Of a stretch of DNA of 64,000 nt, positions 17,247 to 26,698 are shown piece after piece; position 1 is the stretch's first letter; each line of letters starts with the position of its first letter. The notes under the pieces were generated by a model. That model did not search any database and was not told the origin of the DNA. It worked only from the letters and a program-made list of their open reading frames with translations. This DNA is from an uncultured Saprospirales bacterium (GTDB lineage: Bacteria; Bacteroidota; Bacteroidia; Chitinophagales; JADIYW01): assembly GCA_938008535.1 (NCBI GenBank), contig CALLKF010000006.1, positions 38,172 through 102,171 on the forward strand. Direction: 5' to 3'. A program made the position numbers and the translations under genes.

Positions 17247-17314
17247 CGGACAACTTGGTGTCGTCTGTCCATATTTTATGTATGTTGTCGGACGACATTT
17301 AGTCGTCCGACAAC
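17247..17314. repeat. Strong inverted repeat with degenerate companion
   Basis: GTTGTCGGACGAC (17284-17296), loop ATTTA, GTCGTCCGACAAC (17302-17314): a perfect 13-bp stem, G+C-rich in an A/T-rich region. Immediately upstream, 17247-17270 holds a shuffled copy of the same words (CGGACAAC, GTCGTC, TGTCC). There is no T-run, so it is not a standard terminator. Possible operator or structured RNA. Confidence 0.6.
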
Positions 17315-17398
17315 TGTTCTTATTTGACTAAATCTTAGTAATCAAAATTCTCCAAAAAATAAGTGTAAAAACAAATGCGAATTTCAAGTAAATAATTC

Positions 17399-17406
17399 TA
17401 TTTTTG
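17399..17406 (+). promoter_or_regulatory. -7 box of the STAS gene
   Basis: TATTTTTG, a perfect TAnnTTTG box, 91 bp before the ATG at 17498. No clear -33 element. Confidence 0.4.
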
Positions 17407-17497
17407 TTCAAGGTTGAGAACTATCCAAATATGCATTTTATTCAATAAAATAGGATATTTCTGATTATCATAATTAAAAACAATAAAAAAATAAGGT

Positions 17498-17851
17498 ATG
17501 AAATTTAGTGTTGACAAACAAGATGGTTTAGTAATATATGAGTTGTTAGAAGAAAAATTAACTTCTTTAAATGCACCAATTTTAAAATCAGAATTAGTAT
17601 TGGCAAATGCTGAAGGTTATAAAAATGTAGTAGTGGATTTAGACAAAGTAAGATTTGTTGATTCTTCTGGTTTAAGTGCTTTGTTAATTGGACATCGTTT
17701 GTGCAAAGACGAGAAAGGTATTTTTGGTTTATGCGGTTTGAATGATACTGTAAAAAATCTGATAAAAATTTCTCAGTTAGAAGATGTATTGCATGTTTAT
17801 TCTACACAACACGATGCAATAAACGCAATAGAAAAGAAGAAGAAAAAGTAA
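17498..17851 (+). CDS. STAS-domain protein (anti-sigma factor antagonist family)
   Basis: A 117-residue single STAS domain. The motif FVDSSGLSALLIGH (residues ~53-66) carries the DSSGL box, with the serine that SpoIIAA/RsbV-type antagonists have phosphorylated. The following GIFGLCGLNDTVKNLIKISQL is also typical. No anti-sigma kinase is adjacent, so the partner is unknown. It ends in a Lys-rich tail. It lies in front of the RNase Z gene but is separated from it by an array-containing gap of 81 bp. Confidence 0.88.
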   Translation: MKFSVDKQDGLVIYELLEEKLTSLNAPILKSELVLANAEGYKNVVVDLDKVRFVDSSGLSALLIGHRLCKDEKGIFGLCGLNDTVKNLIKISQLEDVLHVYSTQHDAINAIEKKKKK

Positions 17852-17858
17852 ATAGTTA

Positions 17859-17930
17859 AAAGGTATTTGTTATAAGTTATTCGAAAATAAACTTAAACTT
17901 ATAACGCATAACTTATAACCTTAACTCAGA
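17859..17930. repeat. 7-nt periodic array before RNase Z
   Basis: ACTTATA (17897), ACGCATA (17904), ACTTATA (17911) and ACCTTAA (17918) are contiguous 7-nt words. An inverted counterpart (GTTATAAGTTAT, near 17869) lies upstream and could pair with ATAACTTATAAC. A TAACCTTA sequence ends 9 nt before the start codon. Confidence 0.5.
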
Positions 17931-17932
17931 CC

Positions 17933-18844
17933 TTGAATTTTACAGTTACCATATTAGGAAGTAATTCCGCAATTACCAATCATGGACGAAATCCAACGTC
18001 GCAAGTAATAACTATAGGAAATCATGTTTTTTTGATGGATTGTGGCGAAGGTACACAACAACGCATGTTGCAATATAAAGTAAAGTGGTTCTCAATACGT
18101 CATATATTTATCTCACATTTGCATGGTGATCATTATTTTGGTTTGATTGGTTTATTGACAACCTATAATTTATTGAAACGAACTGAACCGCTCACAATAT
18201 TTGCACCTGCTTTGTTAAAAGATATTATAGAATTACAATTAAAAGCAAGTGCCACAACAATTAATTACGAACTAAACTTTGTGGCAACCAACGACAATGA
18301 TTTTTATATTGTATTTGAAAATGAAAACGTTCAAATTTGTTCGTTCCCATTGGTGCATAAAATTCCGACAACAGGTTTTTTATTTAAGCAAAAAGAAGGC
18401 GAGCGAAAATTATTAATTGAAAAATTAGAAGGTTTTGATATTGATAAAAATGAGTATAAATTGCTCAAAAAAAATCAAGATATAAAAGATAAAAATGGCA
18501 ATATAATAAAAGCCGAAGATGTTACTGAAGCACCACATGCTGCACGTTCCTATGCATTTTGTAGCGATACGATGTATAGTGAACGAATATTAGATTTTAT
18601 TAAAGATGCAGATTTGGTGTATCACGAAGCAACGTATTTGCATGATTCATTGGATAGAGCCAATGAAACCAAGCATTCAACTGCATTGCAAGCAGCAACT
18701 ATTGCGCAAAAAGCCGCAGCAAAAAAATTAATTATAGGTCATTTTTCTTCCAGATATTTAGATCTTTCTTTTTTGTTAGAAGAAGCAAAAACTGTTTTTG
18801 AACATACAGAATTGGCAATTGAAGGTGCTATTTTTGAAGTCTAA
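17933..18844 (+). CDS. rnz: Ribonuclease Z (tRNA 3' processing endonuclease)
   Basis: A metallo-beta-lactamase-fold endonuclease that removes 3' trailers from tRNA precursors. The 303 residues begin with the canonical FTVTILGSNSAITNHGRNPTS. The zinc motif HLHGDH (in IFISHLHGDHYFGLIGLL), DTMYSE and the late His in HSTALQAATIAQKA and IIGHFSSRY are all present. Length is typical for bacterial RNase Z. The start codon is TTG (17933); there is no nearby in-frame ATG, and this start gives an N-terminus that matches the family exactly. Confidence 0.96.
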   Translation: MNFTVTILGSNSAITNHGRNPTSQVITIGNHVFLMDCGEGTQQRMLQYKVKWFSIRHIFISHLHGDHYFGLIGLLTTYNLLKRTEPLTIFAPALLKDIIELQLKASATTINYELNFVATNDNDFYIVFENENVQICSFPLVHKIPTTGFLFKQKEGERKLLIEKLEGFDIDKNEYKLLKKNQDIKDKNGNIIKAEDVTEAPHAARSYAFCSDTMYSERILDFIKDADLVYHEATYLHDSLDRANETKHSTALQAATIAQKAAAKKLIIGHFSSRYLDLSFLLEEAKTVFEHTELAIEGAIFEV

Positions 18845-18863
18845 AATAATTCTTTTTTACCAT

Positions 18864-18898
18864 AAAAAAAACACAGCAATTACGCTGTGTTTTTTTTT
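18864..18898. terminator. Bidirectional terminator between rnz and the PorU-like gene
   Basis: ACACAGC pairs with GCTGTGT around AATTAC, with a run of A upstream and eight T downstream. It serves both convergent genes. Confidence 0.88.
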
Positions 18899-18912
18899 GA
18901 TAAATTTTTCTT

Positions 18913-21900
18913 TTAATGAATAATATACAGTTTTCCGTAGCCATTTTTAAAGAATTTATCGATTGAACTTTGTCTTATTTCCGTAGAACTTCCATCGTTA
19001 TTTCGAGTCATTACTCTGAAAAAATAAACACCATTGGCTAAGCGGTCGCCGAAGTTATCAGTTGCGTCCCATTTGTAATCGGTAATATTTGTTCCAATAT
19101 GCAACGTTCCTAATTGTTCTTTAGTGATTTCTTTTACAACTTTTCCTGAGGCACTAAAAATTTGAATCACTAACTGTTCAGGTATTGTTGCGCCTGTGAG
19201 TGTAAACACAAATTGTGTAGAAGTAGAAAACGGATTTGGATAATTTAAGATGTTGGTGATGCTTGGTTTTGAATCCACTTTAAATTTGATTCGGTAATCA
19301 TATTTTCCAGCATCGTTCTTACTTCTATCAACACCTTGCGCGCGAATTTCGTAGATACCATCTGCTAATATTGGTTTATAAATTAAGCGTGCTTCATTAT
19401 TTTTTGCTAGATTGTTTGGGTCAGCTGGAATAAAAGTGACATCACTTTGATTGCGATAAATCTGCACTGGAATATCTGGATTATTTGGATAAAATAAATA
19501 AATCAAAAATCCAGCAGTATCATTTAGTGCTAGGAATTTATTTTCATCTTTTAATCTGAAAACAATTTCAGGATTTGCAGATACGTATTCATTATCGATA
19601 ATATGTCGACCATCAAATGTAACATCTAATAATGGATTGATTCTGTCTTTTAAAACAGATACATTAAATGTTGCAAAGTTATTAAAATGGAATTGTTCTA
19701 CTTGATCGTCTTCTGGATTTACTTCAATAGTAACAGAATTCAAACCAAAAAAATTGGAACCAGCAAATGGATAAGTGAAATCAATATTCATGGATTGTTT
19801 AGCGAGTAATGGACCAAATCGTTTGTAAAATATAGTGATTCTGTTAGATGCGTCTTTGATGATATATTTTACCAATAAACTATCCATCTTAATTGGAGTT
19901 ACGTTTTCTACTGCAACAGTCATCGTATATGATTCACCAGCCACAATGGTGTCTCGTGTTTTTACAAAATTGATTGTTGGATTTACAACCGCTTCAGGTG
20001 CTTTGTCGTAAAATAATCGCCAATGTTGCATTTGAGGTGCTGTTCCAAGTGAATCATCGCTTGTTTGCCATTCCATTTGAACAAACGGATAACGTGCAGC
20101 ATCTATATTTAAATTAACAGATGGTCCTTTTGAAATTCCACCATCTGGTGTTAACCTTAATCTAAAACCTGCAGTATCGTAGCCATATATGTCAACATTT
20201 CCATTGTCAAATGTTGGATTTTCTTTAGCAGTCCAATCCATATTAAAATCTCGCCAGTTTCTAGCTGGTCCGATTATTGGCGATTGCATAGTGCCTTTTG
20301 TCCATGTGCCACCAAATGTTAGCAGTGTATCAAGTATTGCTGGTGGAAATCTTTTAATTTGTAATGTATTAAAACTAGGATCACAAGTATGTGTAAAGAA
20401 AGTGAAAGGTACATTTGGTTCTTGGTTTCTTATTTGCGAAATACCAATTCTTTCAAATGCAGAAAATAAGGTTTGATCTGTAGTTGAAGTACTATCAGAC
20501 AACCAATCATTATAAGCTACATTCCAAAAGCTGTAACCTAATACATAAGAATTACAAGGAATTGAATTTAAAAAATCTATAGCAAATTTACGTTCTTGTT
20601 TTGCTGAATAATTATTATTTGGACTTCCACCATTTGTAATAAATTCAATGACATTTAATGGATATCTAAATGACGTTCTGTCGTTGTAAGGTCCTCGTCC
20701 TGTGTTTCCAATTTGATATGTTTGCCAGTTTTTGCCAGTGTTTCCATCATATACAAAGAATATAAAACCTCTTCGTTCCCACGCATTTCTTGCAATGATG
20801 TATCCATCAAAATATGTTTCAATTGATTGGTCACTTATCATTCCATTTCTAACTTGCAAAGTACGAGTGGTACTTGGGTAGTAGAACATTCTATCTTGTT
20901 TTAATTGTAAGGTATTAAAAGCATTTTTAGAGTATTGAAAATAATGAGACTGATTCCAACCTGTTGATAATGATGTATTAAACAAAAATGAACTGTTTTT
21001 CCAATTTGCAGCGTTGTTTGGTGTTGTATCAACTGTGCCTCGCCAATAATAGACAGTATTTTGAATTTTTGTTATAGATGGTTGCCATTTTATAGTGGCA
21101 CCTGGAGCGGTAATTTTTGTACTTGTTAATAAAGGACTATTGAATAATTCAGTAGTATCTATTTGAAATACATAGGTTTTTGAACTAGCAAAATTATTAG
21201 CTGTTGAGAAAACTAATTCAAAATTTGCATCATTGACAATGCAGAAATCATATGGGAAAATTGGAATAATATCGTCTGCTAAAATTAATTTTGTAACGGT
21301 AACTTCATTATTTAATTCAGAATATTCTGCAATTTTATCATCATAATCAACTTTAATTTTAAATGTATTTAAACCAGGTCCATTAATTCTATCAGAAGGA
21401 ATCCACACATAAACTGTGTCGGTATTTTTTGCACTAGGCAAATTAACTGCGGTATTTTGAATTTGTCCATTTGGAAAAATACGTGTTACATTTACAGTAT
21501 AATTTATAATGCCAGAATTATTTACAGCAACTGCACCTAAATTTTTTACGATAACTTTTATTAAAAAAGAATCGGAAGCAGCGTTTATATTTTGAGGTGA
21601 AAACGAAATGCTAGATTGGTCTATATAATAATCTGGTCTGAAATGAGTATTAATTCGTAAACCTGGATCACCATGATAAATCATTTGTTCTCCAATTTGC
21701 GGATTTAACTCAAATCCATTTAGTGCTAAGTTCTTAGATGTTTCTTTTAAAATATTTCCAATGTAATCATTGTACATATTTGTAGAAAAATTTTCATAAA
21801 ATTTAGAAGAATAATTATTTAAACTCGATGAAACAGCATAAGTGGTTGGTGCTATGTATCCAATCGCAGCTTTGTTTGGTGTCAATACAAATCTATCACT

Positions 21901-23922
21901 GTATGATGGACCGCTAAATAAAGGATCACTAAAAATACTTCCAACAAAACATCCATTTGAAAGCATTAAATGATATTTTCCTTTGTTGTCAAAATGTTCT
22001 GGTTCTAAATTAAAATCTAATGTAGTTGTAGCTGAATGACCAAAGAAGGTGATTAATGAAACACCAGTATTAATGATAGAATCTAAAAAAATATTTTGTG
22101 CAATCTGAATAGGGTCGGTGCTGTTTTTGTATAAGCTAGATACCTTTCCACCAAATAGCGGACCTTCTATAGTAGGTTTGTAAATATACTCTAAATATGA
22201 ACGGAAAAGTTGTTGTTCGTTGTTGTTGTTTCCACCACCTAAATGCAGTACATTTTTCATCCACATTTTATTAAATGGTGTTTGAGCAAGATTAAAGGTG
22301 TCGTTTAGATTAGTTTCATATTCCTTTACTTTATCTAAATATCCTTTTATGTCATCGCCATTAAATGCATCTAATCTGCCAACACCAATTTGAGGATAAT
22401 TTAAAATTGCATTCCGAGCCATCAATAAATTATCGGATGCTGGTTCGCCATAGGTTGGCACTAAACTTCTTGGTATTACTGATGGATTTGGTGTAGTGTA
22501 TACATATTCAAATCCTTTTCCAATAATAAATGCTAATTCTGGTTTTTGTGTAAATTTATCTACTGCATAATTTACAAAATTTCGGATAGCCAAAGGATGC
22601 TGAGAAATTCCATATCCAAATTGGTCAGTTAGCTCATCATAATAATAAATATTTGCATTAAAACTTCCTCCTTGTGTACTTCTTCTGTAGTTTTTATATT
22701 GTTCTAAATAATCAGTTCCATTTGAACTTGTTTTTAAATTTTTATTCGATATAATTAAATAATTTCCTTGAACTGGTGGTGAAGTAAATACTACAGATTT
22801 TATCGAAGTAATAAATGGAATTTCTGTTGTAGTTTGAGCGGAAAGGTATAAACTATCTTTTCCTAACAATGAAAAATCTAAATGAAATTTTAAAACACTA
22901 TCATCTGTAGCTATATATCGTTTATTGTTTTTTAAATCATATAATACTGGTGAAGTTGATTTAGTATTAAAATTTCTAACCTCAAAATAAACTTCTGAAT
23001 TTTTATTTATTCCGAATTCATATTTCGACAAATTATCAAAGTTGAGTTCTCGTGGATATTTTAATGCTATTTGACCAACTCTGTAAGTGATACTGTTAGC
23101 AGGTGTCAAAAAAATTGGTTGATTTGAAACTATATCGTTACTACTTATTGTTAAGAAGTGGTCAGATTTCTCTTGGATATTTGATGTCAATGTGGTGTCA
23201 AAGCCATTTAATTTAAAATTGATTCGTTGGAATCCTTCTGGTTTTATTAACGAAATAAATAGATATGCATTAGCACCATCTTTTTTTACACTTTTGCTCA
23301 TAAAAAAATTGGTAAGTTGCAATTGGTCTTTAAACTGTATATCAATATTACCTTCACCCATATCAAAATCTGAATTATACAATTCAGAATAAAATGGTGA
23401 AGACGGAAATCCTTTAAACGTACCTCGAGTAGGATTGTATAATGTTTTATAGCAATATTCTTCTTTGTTAGGAAAAACAGATATGTCGTTTGGCTCTTGT
23501 GTTATTCGTTTGTTTATGCTAAATGGTGCCAAAGTAAGATAGAAAGTAGCACTGTCCGTATAAATACTATATCTGTCATTTGGTTGGTCATTTTTTACCT
23601 TGTAAAGAACAGAATCTGGTTTTCCATCATTTTTTTCTCCGTAAAATTCAATATAATCTGATGGTGTTAAAAGTCCAGTAGTTGAAATATATAAAGGTAC
23701 TTCAACGCCATTTCTTATTAATTTAAAATCAGCACTGCGCAATTGGCTTACAGGTAACCCAAGTCCGATTAATGTGCTTTGAGAAATTCGATACAGACTT
23801 GTTTGTGCTACTTTAAATTTATAGTAGGTTGCACCGTAACTAATCCATTCATTGCCGTATGTTTCTGCTTTTGCCAACTGGCTCAAGAAAATCAAACAAA
23901 AGATATATAGTATTTTTTTCAT
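18913..23922 (-). CDS. PorU-type C25 peptidase of the type IX secretion system (PorU2-like)
   Basis: A 1669-residue exported protein with signal peptide (KKILYIFCLIFLSQLAKA). The C25 (gingipain-type) peptidase core spans roughly residues 390-760. The catalytic His is His629 in ITFFGHSATT and the catalytic Cys is Cys658 in LSNGCFVG. Then come CARDB-like beta-sandwich repeats (residues ~790-870 and ~1335-1420, with LNNEVTV and FNNFATFNV) and a C-terminal FlgD-like/sorting-type domain (NYPNPFSTSTQF, NGVYFFRV). The family includes PorU, the sortase that cleaves cargo sorting signals at the cell surface. It is several hundred residues longer than PorU of characterised species, closer to proteins annotated as PorU2. 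A PorV-family gene lies 19 bp upstream in the same operon. Confidence 0.85.
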   Translation of the reverse strand: MKKILYIFCLIFLSQLAKAETYGNEWISYGATYYKFKVAQTSLYRISQSTLIGLGLPVSQLRSADFKLIRNGVEVPLYISTTGLLTPSDYIEFYGEKNDGKPDSVLYKVKNDQPNDRYSIYTDSATFYLTLAPFSINKRITQEPNDISVFPNKEEYCYKTLYNPTRGTFKGFPSSPFYSELYNSDFDMGEGNIDIQFKDQLQLTNFFMSKSVKKDGANAYLFISLIKPEGFQRINFKLNGFDTTLTSNIQEKSDHFLTISSNDIVSNQPIFLTPANSITYRVGQIALKYPRELNFDNLSKYEFGINKNSEVYFEVRNFNTKSTSPVLYDLKNNKRYIATDDSVLKFHLDFSLLGKDSLYLSAQTTTEIPFITSIKSVVFTSPPVQGNYLIISNKNLKTSSNGTDYLEQYKNYRRSTQGGSFNANIYYYDELTDQFGYGISQHPLAIRNFVNYAVDKFTQKPELAFIIGKGFEYVYTTPNPSVIPRSLVPTYGEPASDNLLMARNAILNYPQIGVGRLDAFNGDDIKGYLDKVKEYETNLNDTFNLAQTPFNKMWMKNVLHLGGGNNNNEQQLFRSYLEYIYKPTIEGPLFGGKVSSLYKNSTDPIQIAQNIFLDSIINTGVSLITFFGHSATTTLDFNLEPEHFDNKGKYHLMLSNGCFVGSIFSDPLFSGPSYSDRFVLTPNKAAIGYIAPTTYAVSSSLNNYSSKFYENFSTNMYNDYIGNILKETSKNLALNGFELNPQIGEQMIYHGDPGLRINTHFRPDYYIDQSSISFSPQNINAASDSFLIKVIVKNLGAVAVNNSGIINYTVNVTRIFPNGQIQNTAVNLPSAKNTDTVYVWIPSDRINGPGLNTFKIKVDYDDKIAEYSELNNEVTVTKLILADDIIPIFPYDFCIVNDANFELVFSTANNFASSKTYVFQIDTTELFNSPLLTSTKITAPGATIKWQPSITKIQNTVYYWRGTVDTTPNNAANWKNSSFLFNTSLSTGWNQSHYFQYSKNAFNTLQLKQDRMFYYPSTTRTLQVRNGMISDQSIETYFDGYIIARNAWERRGFIFFVYDGNTGKNWQTYQIGNTGRGPYNDRTSFRYPLNVIEFITNGGSPNNNYSAKQERKFAIDFLNSIPCNSYVLGYSFWNVAYNDWLSDSTSTTDQTLFSAFERIGISQIRNQEPNVPFTFFTHTCDPSFNTLQIKRFPPAILDTLLTFGGTWTKGTMQSPIIGPARNWRDFNMDWTAKENPTFDNGNVDIYGYDTAGFRLRLTPDGGISKGPSVNLNIDAARYPFVQMEWQTSDDSLGTAPQMQHWRLFYDKAPEAVVNPTINFVKTRDTIVAGESYTMTVAVENVTPIKMDSLLVKYIIKDASNRITIFYKRFGPLLAKQSMNIDFTYPFAGSNFFGLNSVTIEVNPEDDQVEQFHFNNFATFNVSVLKDRINPLLDVTFDGRHIIDNEYVSANPEIVFRLKDENKFLALNDTAGFLIYLFYPNNPDIPVQIYRNQSDVTFIPADPNNLAKNNEARLIYKPILADGIYEIRAQGVDRSKNDAGKYDYRIKFKVDSKPSITNILNYPNPFSTSTQFVFTLTGATIPEQLVIQIFSASGKVVKEITKEQLGTLHIGTNITDYKWDATDNFGDRLANGVYFFRVMTRNNDGSSTEIRQSSIDKFFKNGYGKLYIIH

Positions 23923-23941
23923 CTTATATGTATTAAAGATT

Positions 23942-25168
23942 TTATTTTGGTGTTGATGGATCTGGCGTCACAGGTGTTACTTGTTCTGTTGGTGCTGGTG
24001 TAGTTTCTATTGGTGTTGACACTGGTTCAGCAATTGGAGTTGCATTAATTAGGTCAGTATTTTCTTTTCTTTTTCTTTTATTTAAACCTACCACAAAAGA
24101 TACCACATGAGAATATTGATTTTCACTTGTTTTACCTACATCAGTATATGAATAATCCACAGAAACAAAACTTTTAAATCGTAGACCAACACCAATATTT
24201 GGACTTACTGTAAACACTGTTTTTCGTTTAGCATCGTTAAACATTTTCTGAAAATTATTGACACCACCTCGTAAATAAAATATTTTCCATAAACCAATTT
24301 CTATTCCAATTCGAGGATCCATACTAATCGCCTTTGAAGAAATTAATGTGTTTCTTTTTCCATCTGTAGTCATTTCAAAATCAATTTCTGCAGATAAATC
24401 TATTTTGTTTTTATAAAAAGATCTTGTGTACGATGCGCCAAACTGAATTCTTGGTAAGGTAATTTCAGTTGAACTTTTAGGAATTAAATTGTCTGTAGCT
24501 TCTAAAATCAATTTTTCTTTATCAGTAAAGCTATATTGCCAAGCATTAAAAGTGGTTGTAATATCTTTAACTGTTATGCCAATTTTCCACTCTTTAATCT
24601 GATAAATGGCACCTACATCAACTCCAAAACCCCAAGATTTTGCAAAACCACCTGCTTTATTATGAACAATTTTTGCAGTTAAGCCAAGTGATAATCCAGG
24701 TAGTAATTTTCGTGCATACGACAACAGTATACCATAATTTCCAACAGAGAAGTTGCGCACATTATCATAATTTACAGTTCCATCTGCATCAATTAAATCT
24801 AATGTATTTGGAATATTATCTACACCAAAACGCATAAAATTAATTGCAAATGCATGTTTGTTACTGTCTAACGGAAATGCAATTCCTGCATAATCAAATT
24901 TTGCCAAACCAGAAAAATATTCATTGTGCATAAAACTAAACTGAATATTGGTTTTGATATTCGTTAAGCCAGCTGGATTCCAATAACCAGCAGTCACGTC
25001 ACTAACATTGGCAACTACTGCATTACCAACACCAAAATTATGCGCTCCAACGCCAATATACATAAAGTCGTTACTGTATTTCGGTGGTTTTGCTATTTGA
25101 ACAGTACTAATTAGACTTAGTAAAAACAAAAGAAAAACTCTGTGACTTGCAGGAAAATTCATATTCAT
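23942..25168 (-). CDS. PorV/PorQ-family outer-membrane protein
   Basis: A 408-residue predicted FadL-fold beta-barrel with an N-terminal signal peptide. The FMYIGVGAHNFGVGNAVVANVSDVTAGYWNPAGL segment is the hallmark of the PorV/PorQ family, in which PorV carries cargo to the PorU sortase. Alternating beta-strands follow and the barrel ends near residue 365. After it comes an unusual Pro/Thr/Glu-rich tail of about 40 residues (PIAEPVSTPIETTPAP). Cotranscribed with the PorU-type gene (19-bp gap), which supports a role in attachment of type IX cargo. PorV2 is an alternative name for this branch; I cannot tell which PorV paralogue it is without a tree. Confidence 0.8.
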   Translation of the reverse strand: MNMNFPASHRVFLLFLLSLISTVQIAKPPKYSNDFMYIGVGAHNFGVGNAVVANVSDVTAGYWNPAGLTNIKTNIQFSFMHNEYFSGLAKFDYAGIAFPLDSNKHAFAINFMRFGVDNIPNTLDLIDADGTVNYDNVRNFSVGNYGILLSYARKLLPGLSLGLTAKIVHNKAGGFAKSWGFGVDVGAIYQIKEWKIGITVKDITTTFNAWQYSFTDKEKLILEATDNLIPKSSTEITLPRIQFGASYTRSFYKNKIDLSAEIDFEMTTDGKRNTLISSKAISMDPRIGIEIGLWKIFYLRGGVNNFQKMFNDAKRKTVFTVSPNIGVGLRFKSFVSVDYSYTDVGKTSENQYSHVVSFVVGLNKRKRKENTDLINATPIAEPVSTPIETTPAPTEQVTPVTPDPSTPK

Positions 25169-25339
25169 AAACGATGCATTAAAATAGTATTACACAAAAG
25201 TGCATAACAATACTTGTAAATTTATCAAATTTCTCGTAATAATTAGATAATATTTCGACTTTTTGCGTTGCACCTCACTTTTTTTTATTTCTTCTATAAA
25301 TTCTAGTCTATAAATAACGATTTATATGCATTCTAGTTG

Positions 25340-25347
25340 TATTTTCG
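25340..25347 (+). promoter_or_regulatory. -7 box of tyrS
   Basis: TATTTTCG followed by CA, 19 nt before the ATG at 25367; same GTATTTTCGCA context as at 4564. Confidence 0.45.
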
Positions 25348-25366
25348 CACTTTTAAAGTATAAAAA

Positions 25367-26650
25367 ATGAAGCAGAATTTTGTAGAAGAATTGCGTTGGC
25401 GAAAAATGTTGCACGATATTATGCCAGAAACAGAAGAATTGTTAAACAAAGAAATAGTTAGTGCTTACATTGGTTTTGACCCAACAGCAGATTCTTTAGG
25501 AATTGGAAATATGGTGCAAGTGATGACGTTGATGCATTTTCAACGTTGTGGTCATAAACCAATTGCATTGGTTGGTGGTGCAACTGGTATGGTTGGCGAC
25601 CCAAGTGGAAAAAGTGCCGAACGTAATATGTTATCAGAAGAAGAATTGAATTATAATTTGGCTTGCCAAAAAAAACAAATCGAAAATTTTTTAGATTTTA
25701 ATTGCGGTGAAAATTCTGCTGAAATCGTCAATAACTATGATTGGTTTAAAGATTTTTCTTTCTTAGGATTTATTCGTGATGTAGGAAAATACATCACTGT
25801 AAATTATATGATGGCGAAAGATTCCGTGAAAAACAGATTAGAAAATGGTATGTCGTTTACTGAGTTTTCATACCAGTTGGTGCAAGGTTATGATTTTTAT
25901 TATTTATGGAAAAATAAAGGTGTAAAATTACAATTAGGTGGAAGCGATCAATGGGGCAACATTGTTACAGGAACTGAGTTAATTCGCAAAAAAGAAGGTG
26001 GTGAAGCATTTGCCATTACCACTCAACTTATAAAAAAAACAGATGGAACAAAATTTGGAAAAACAGAAAGTGGAAACATTTGGTTAGATGCAAAAAAAAC
26101 ATCACCATATAAGTTTTACCAGTTTTGGTTAAATGCAAGTGACGAGGATGTAAAAAGCTGGATTCGTGTTTTTTCTTTAAAAAATAAAGAAGAAATTGAA
26201 GCATTAGAATTAGAACATAATGCATCACCACATTTGCGCATTTTGCAAAAATGTTTAGCTGATGAAATTACTGAACGCGTGCATTCAAAATATGATTTAG
26301 AACAAGCAATAAAATCATCAGAGATACTTTTTGGAAAAGCTACAAAAGAAAATTTGGAGCAATTAAATGAAACAGAAATACTTGATATTTTTGATGGTGT
26401 TCCGACTTTTAAAATTGCAAAATCAAAAATTGAAAATGGCTTAAACATATTGGATTTATTAGCTGTTGAAGCAACTGTCTTGCCATCGAAAGGTGAAGCA
26501 AAAAAAATGTTGCAACAAAATGCAATTGCAATAAATATGGAAAAATTCTCAGATTTAAACGGAACAATAAATGCTGATTTCTTAGTCAATCAAAAATTTA
26601 TTATCATCAAAAAAGGTAAGAAAGATTTTTCGTTGATTGTTGTTGAATAG
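25367..26650 (+). CDS. tyrS: Tyrosyl-tRNA synthetase
   Basis: Class I synthetase charging tRNA-Tyr. The 427 residues include the N-terminal AYIGFDPTADSLGIGNMVQVM (HIGH region, degenerate as HIGN-like LGIGN), the tyrosine pocket QLVQGYDFYYLW and LGGSDQWGNI, the KMSKS-type loop TKFGKTESGNIWLD and a C-terminal S4-like RNA-binding domain (SKGEAKKMLQQNAIAIN). Length is normal for TyrRS of the TyrS type. Monocistronic. Confidence 0.97.
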   Translation: MKQNFVEELRWRKMLHDIMPETEELLNKEIVSAYIGFDPTADSLGIGNMVQVMTLMHFQRCGHKPIALVGGATGMVGDPSGKSAERNMLSEEELNYNLACQKKQIENFLDFNCGENSAEIVNNYDWFKDFSFLGFIRDVGKYITVNYMMAKDSVKNRLENGMSFTEFSYQLVQGYDFYYLWKNKGVKLQLGGSDQWGNIVTGTELIRKKEGGEAFAITTQLIKKTDGTKFGKTESGNIWLDAKKTSPYKFYQFWLNASDEDVKSWIRVFSLKNKEEIEALELEHNASPHLRILQKCLADEITERVHSKYDLEQAIKSSEILFGKATKENLEQLNETEILDIFDGVPTFKIAKSKIENGLNILDLLAVEATVLPSKGEAKKMLQQNAIAINMEKFSDLNGTINADFLVNQKFIIIKKGKKDFSLIVVE

Positions 26651-26658
26651 ATTATGTT

Positions 26659-26691
26659 AAACCTTGAAGGTTTTTAAAACCTTCAAGGTTT
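26659..26691. repeat. Intergenic palindrome, copy 3
   Basis: A perfect 16-bp inverted repeat AAACCTTGAAGGTTTT / AAAACCTTCAAGGTTT around one T, 8 bp after tyrS and before the convergent methyltransferase gene. There is no T-run beyond the arm. Confidence 0.8.
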
Positions 26692-26698
26692 GTATAAT

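Larger units (their letters stand above)
17004..17497. other. Intergenic region between divergent clpC and STAS genes
   Basis: 494 bp with no convincing gene. It holds the long inverted repeats at 17247-17314, a candidate promoter for the STAS gene at 17399-17406, and otherwise A/T-rich sequence. A 65-codon minus-strand frame (17101-17298) starts inside the palindrome and looks random. I found no CIRCE-type TTAGCACTC element. Confidence 0.6.

Noticed and set aside
17101..17298. 65-codon minus-strand frame in the clpC/STAS gap
   Set aside because: Starts inside the inverted repeat, has no family-like sequence and ends in a Lys-rich A/T tract. Possible but unsupported.
17004..17497. HrcA/CIRCE operator for clpC
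   Set aside because: No TTAGCACTC-N9-GAGTGCTAA pattern is present; the inverted repeats there have a different sequence.
26116..26589. 157-codon minus-strand frame
   Set aside because: Antisense shadow of tyrS with Ser/Lys/Phe-rich nonsense composition and no recognisable motif.
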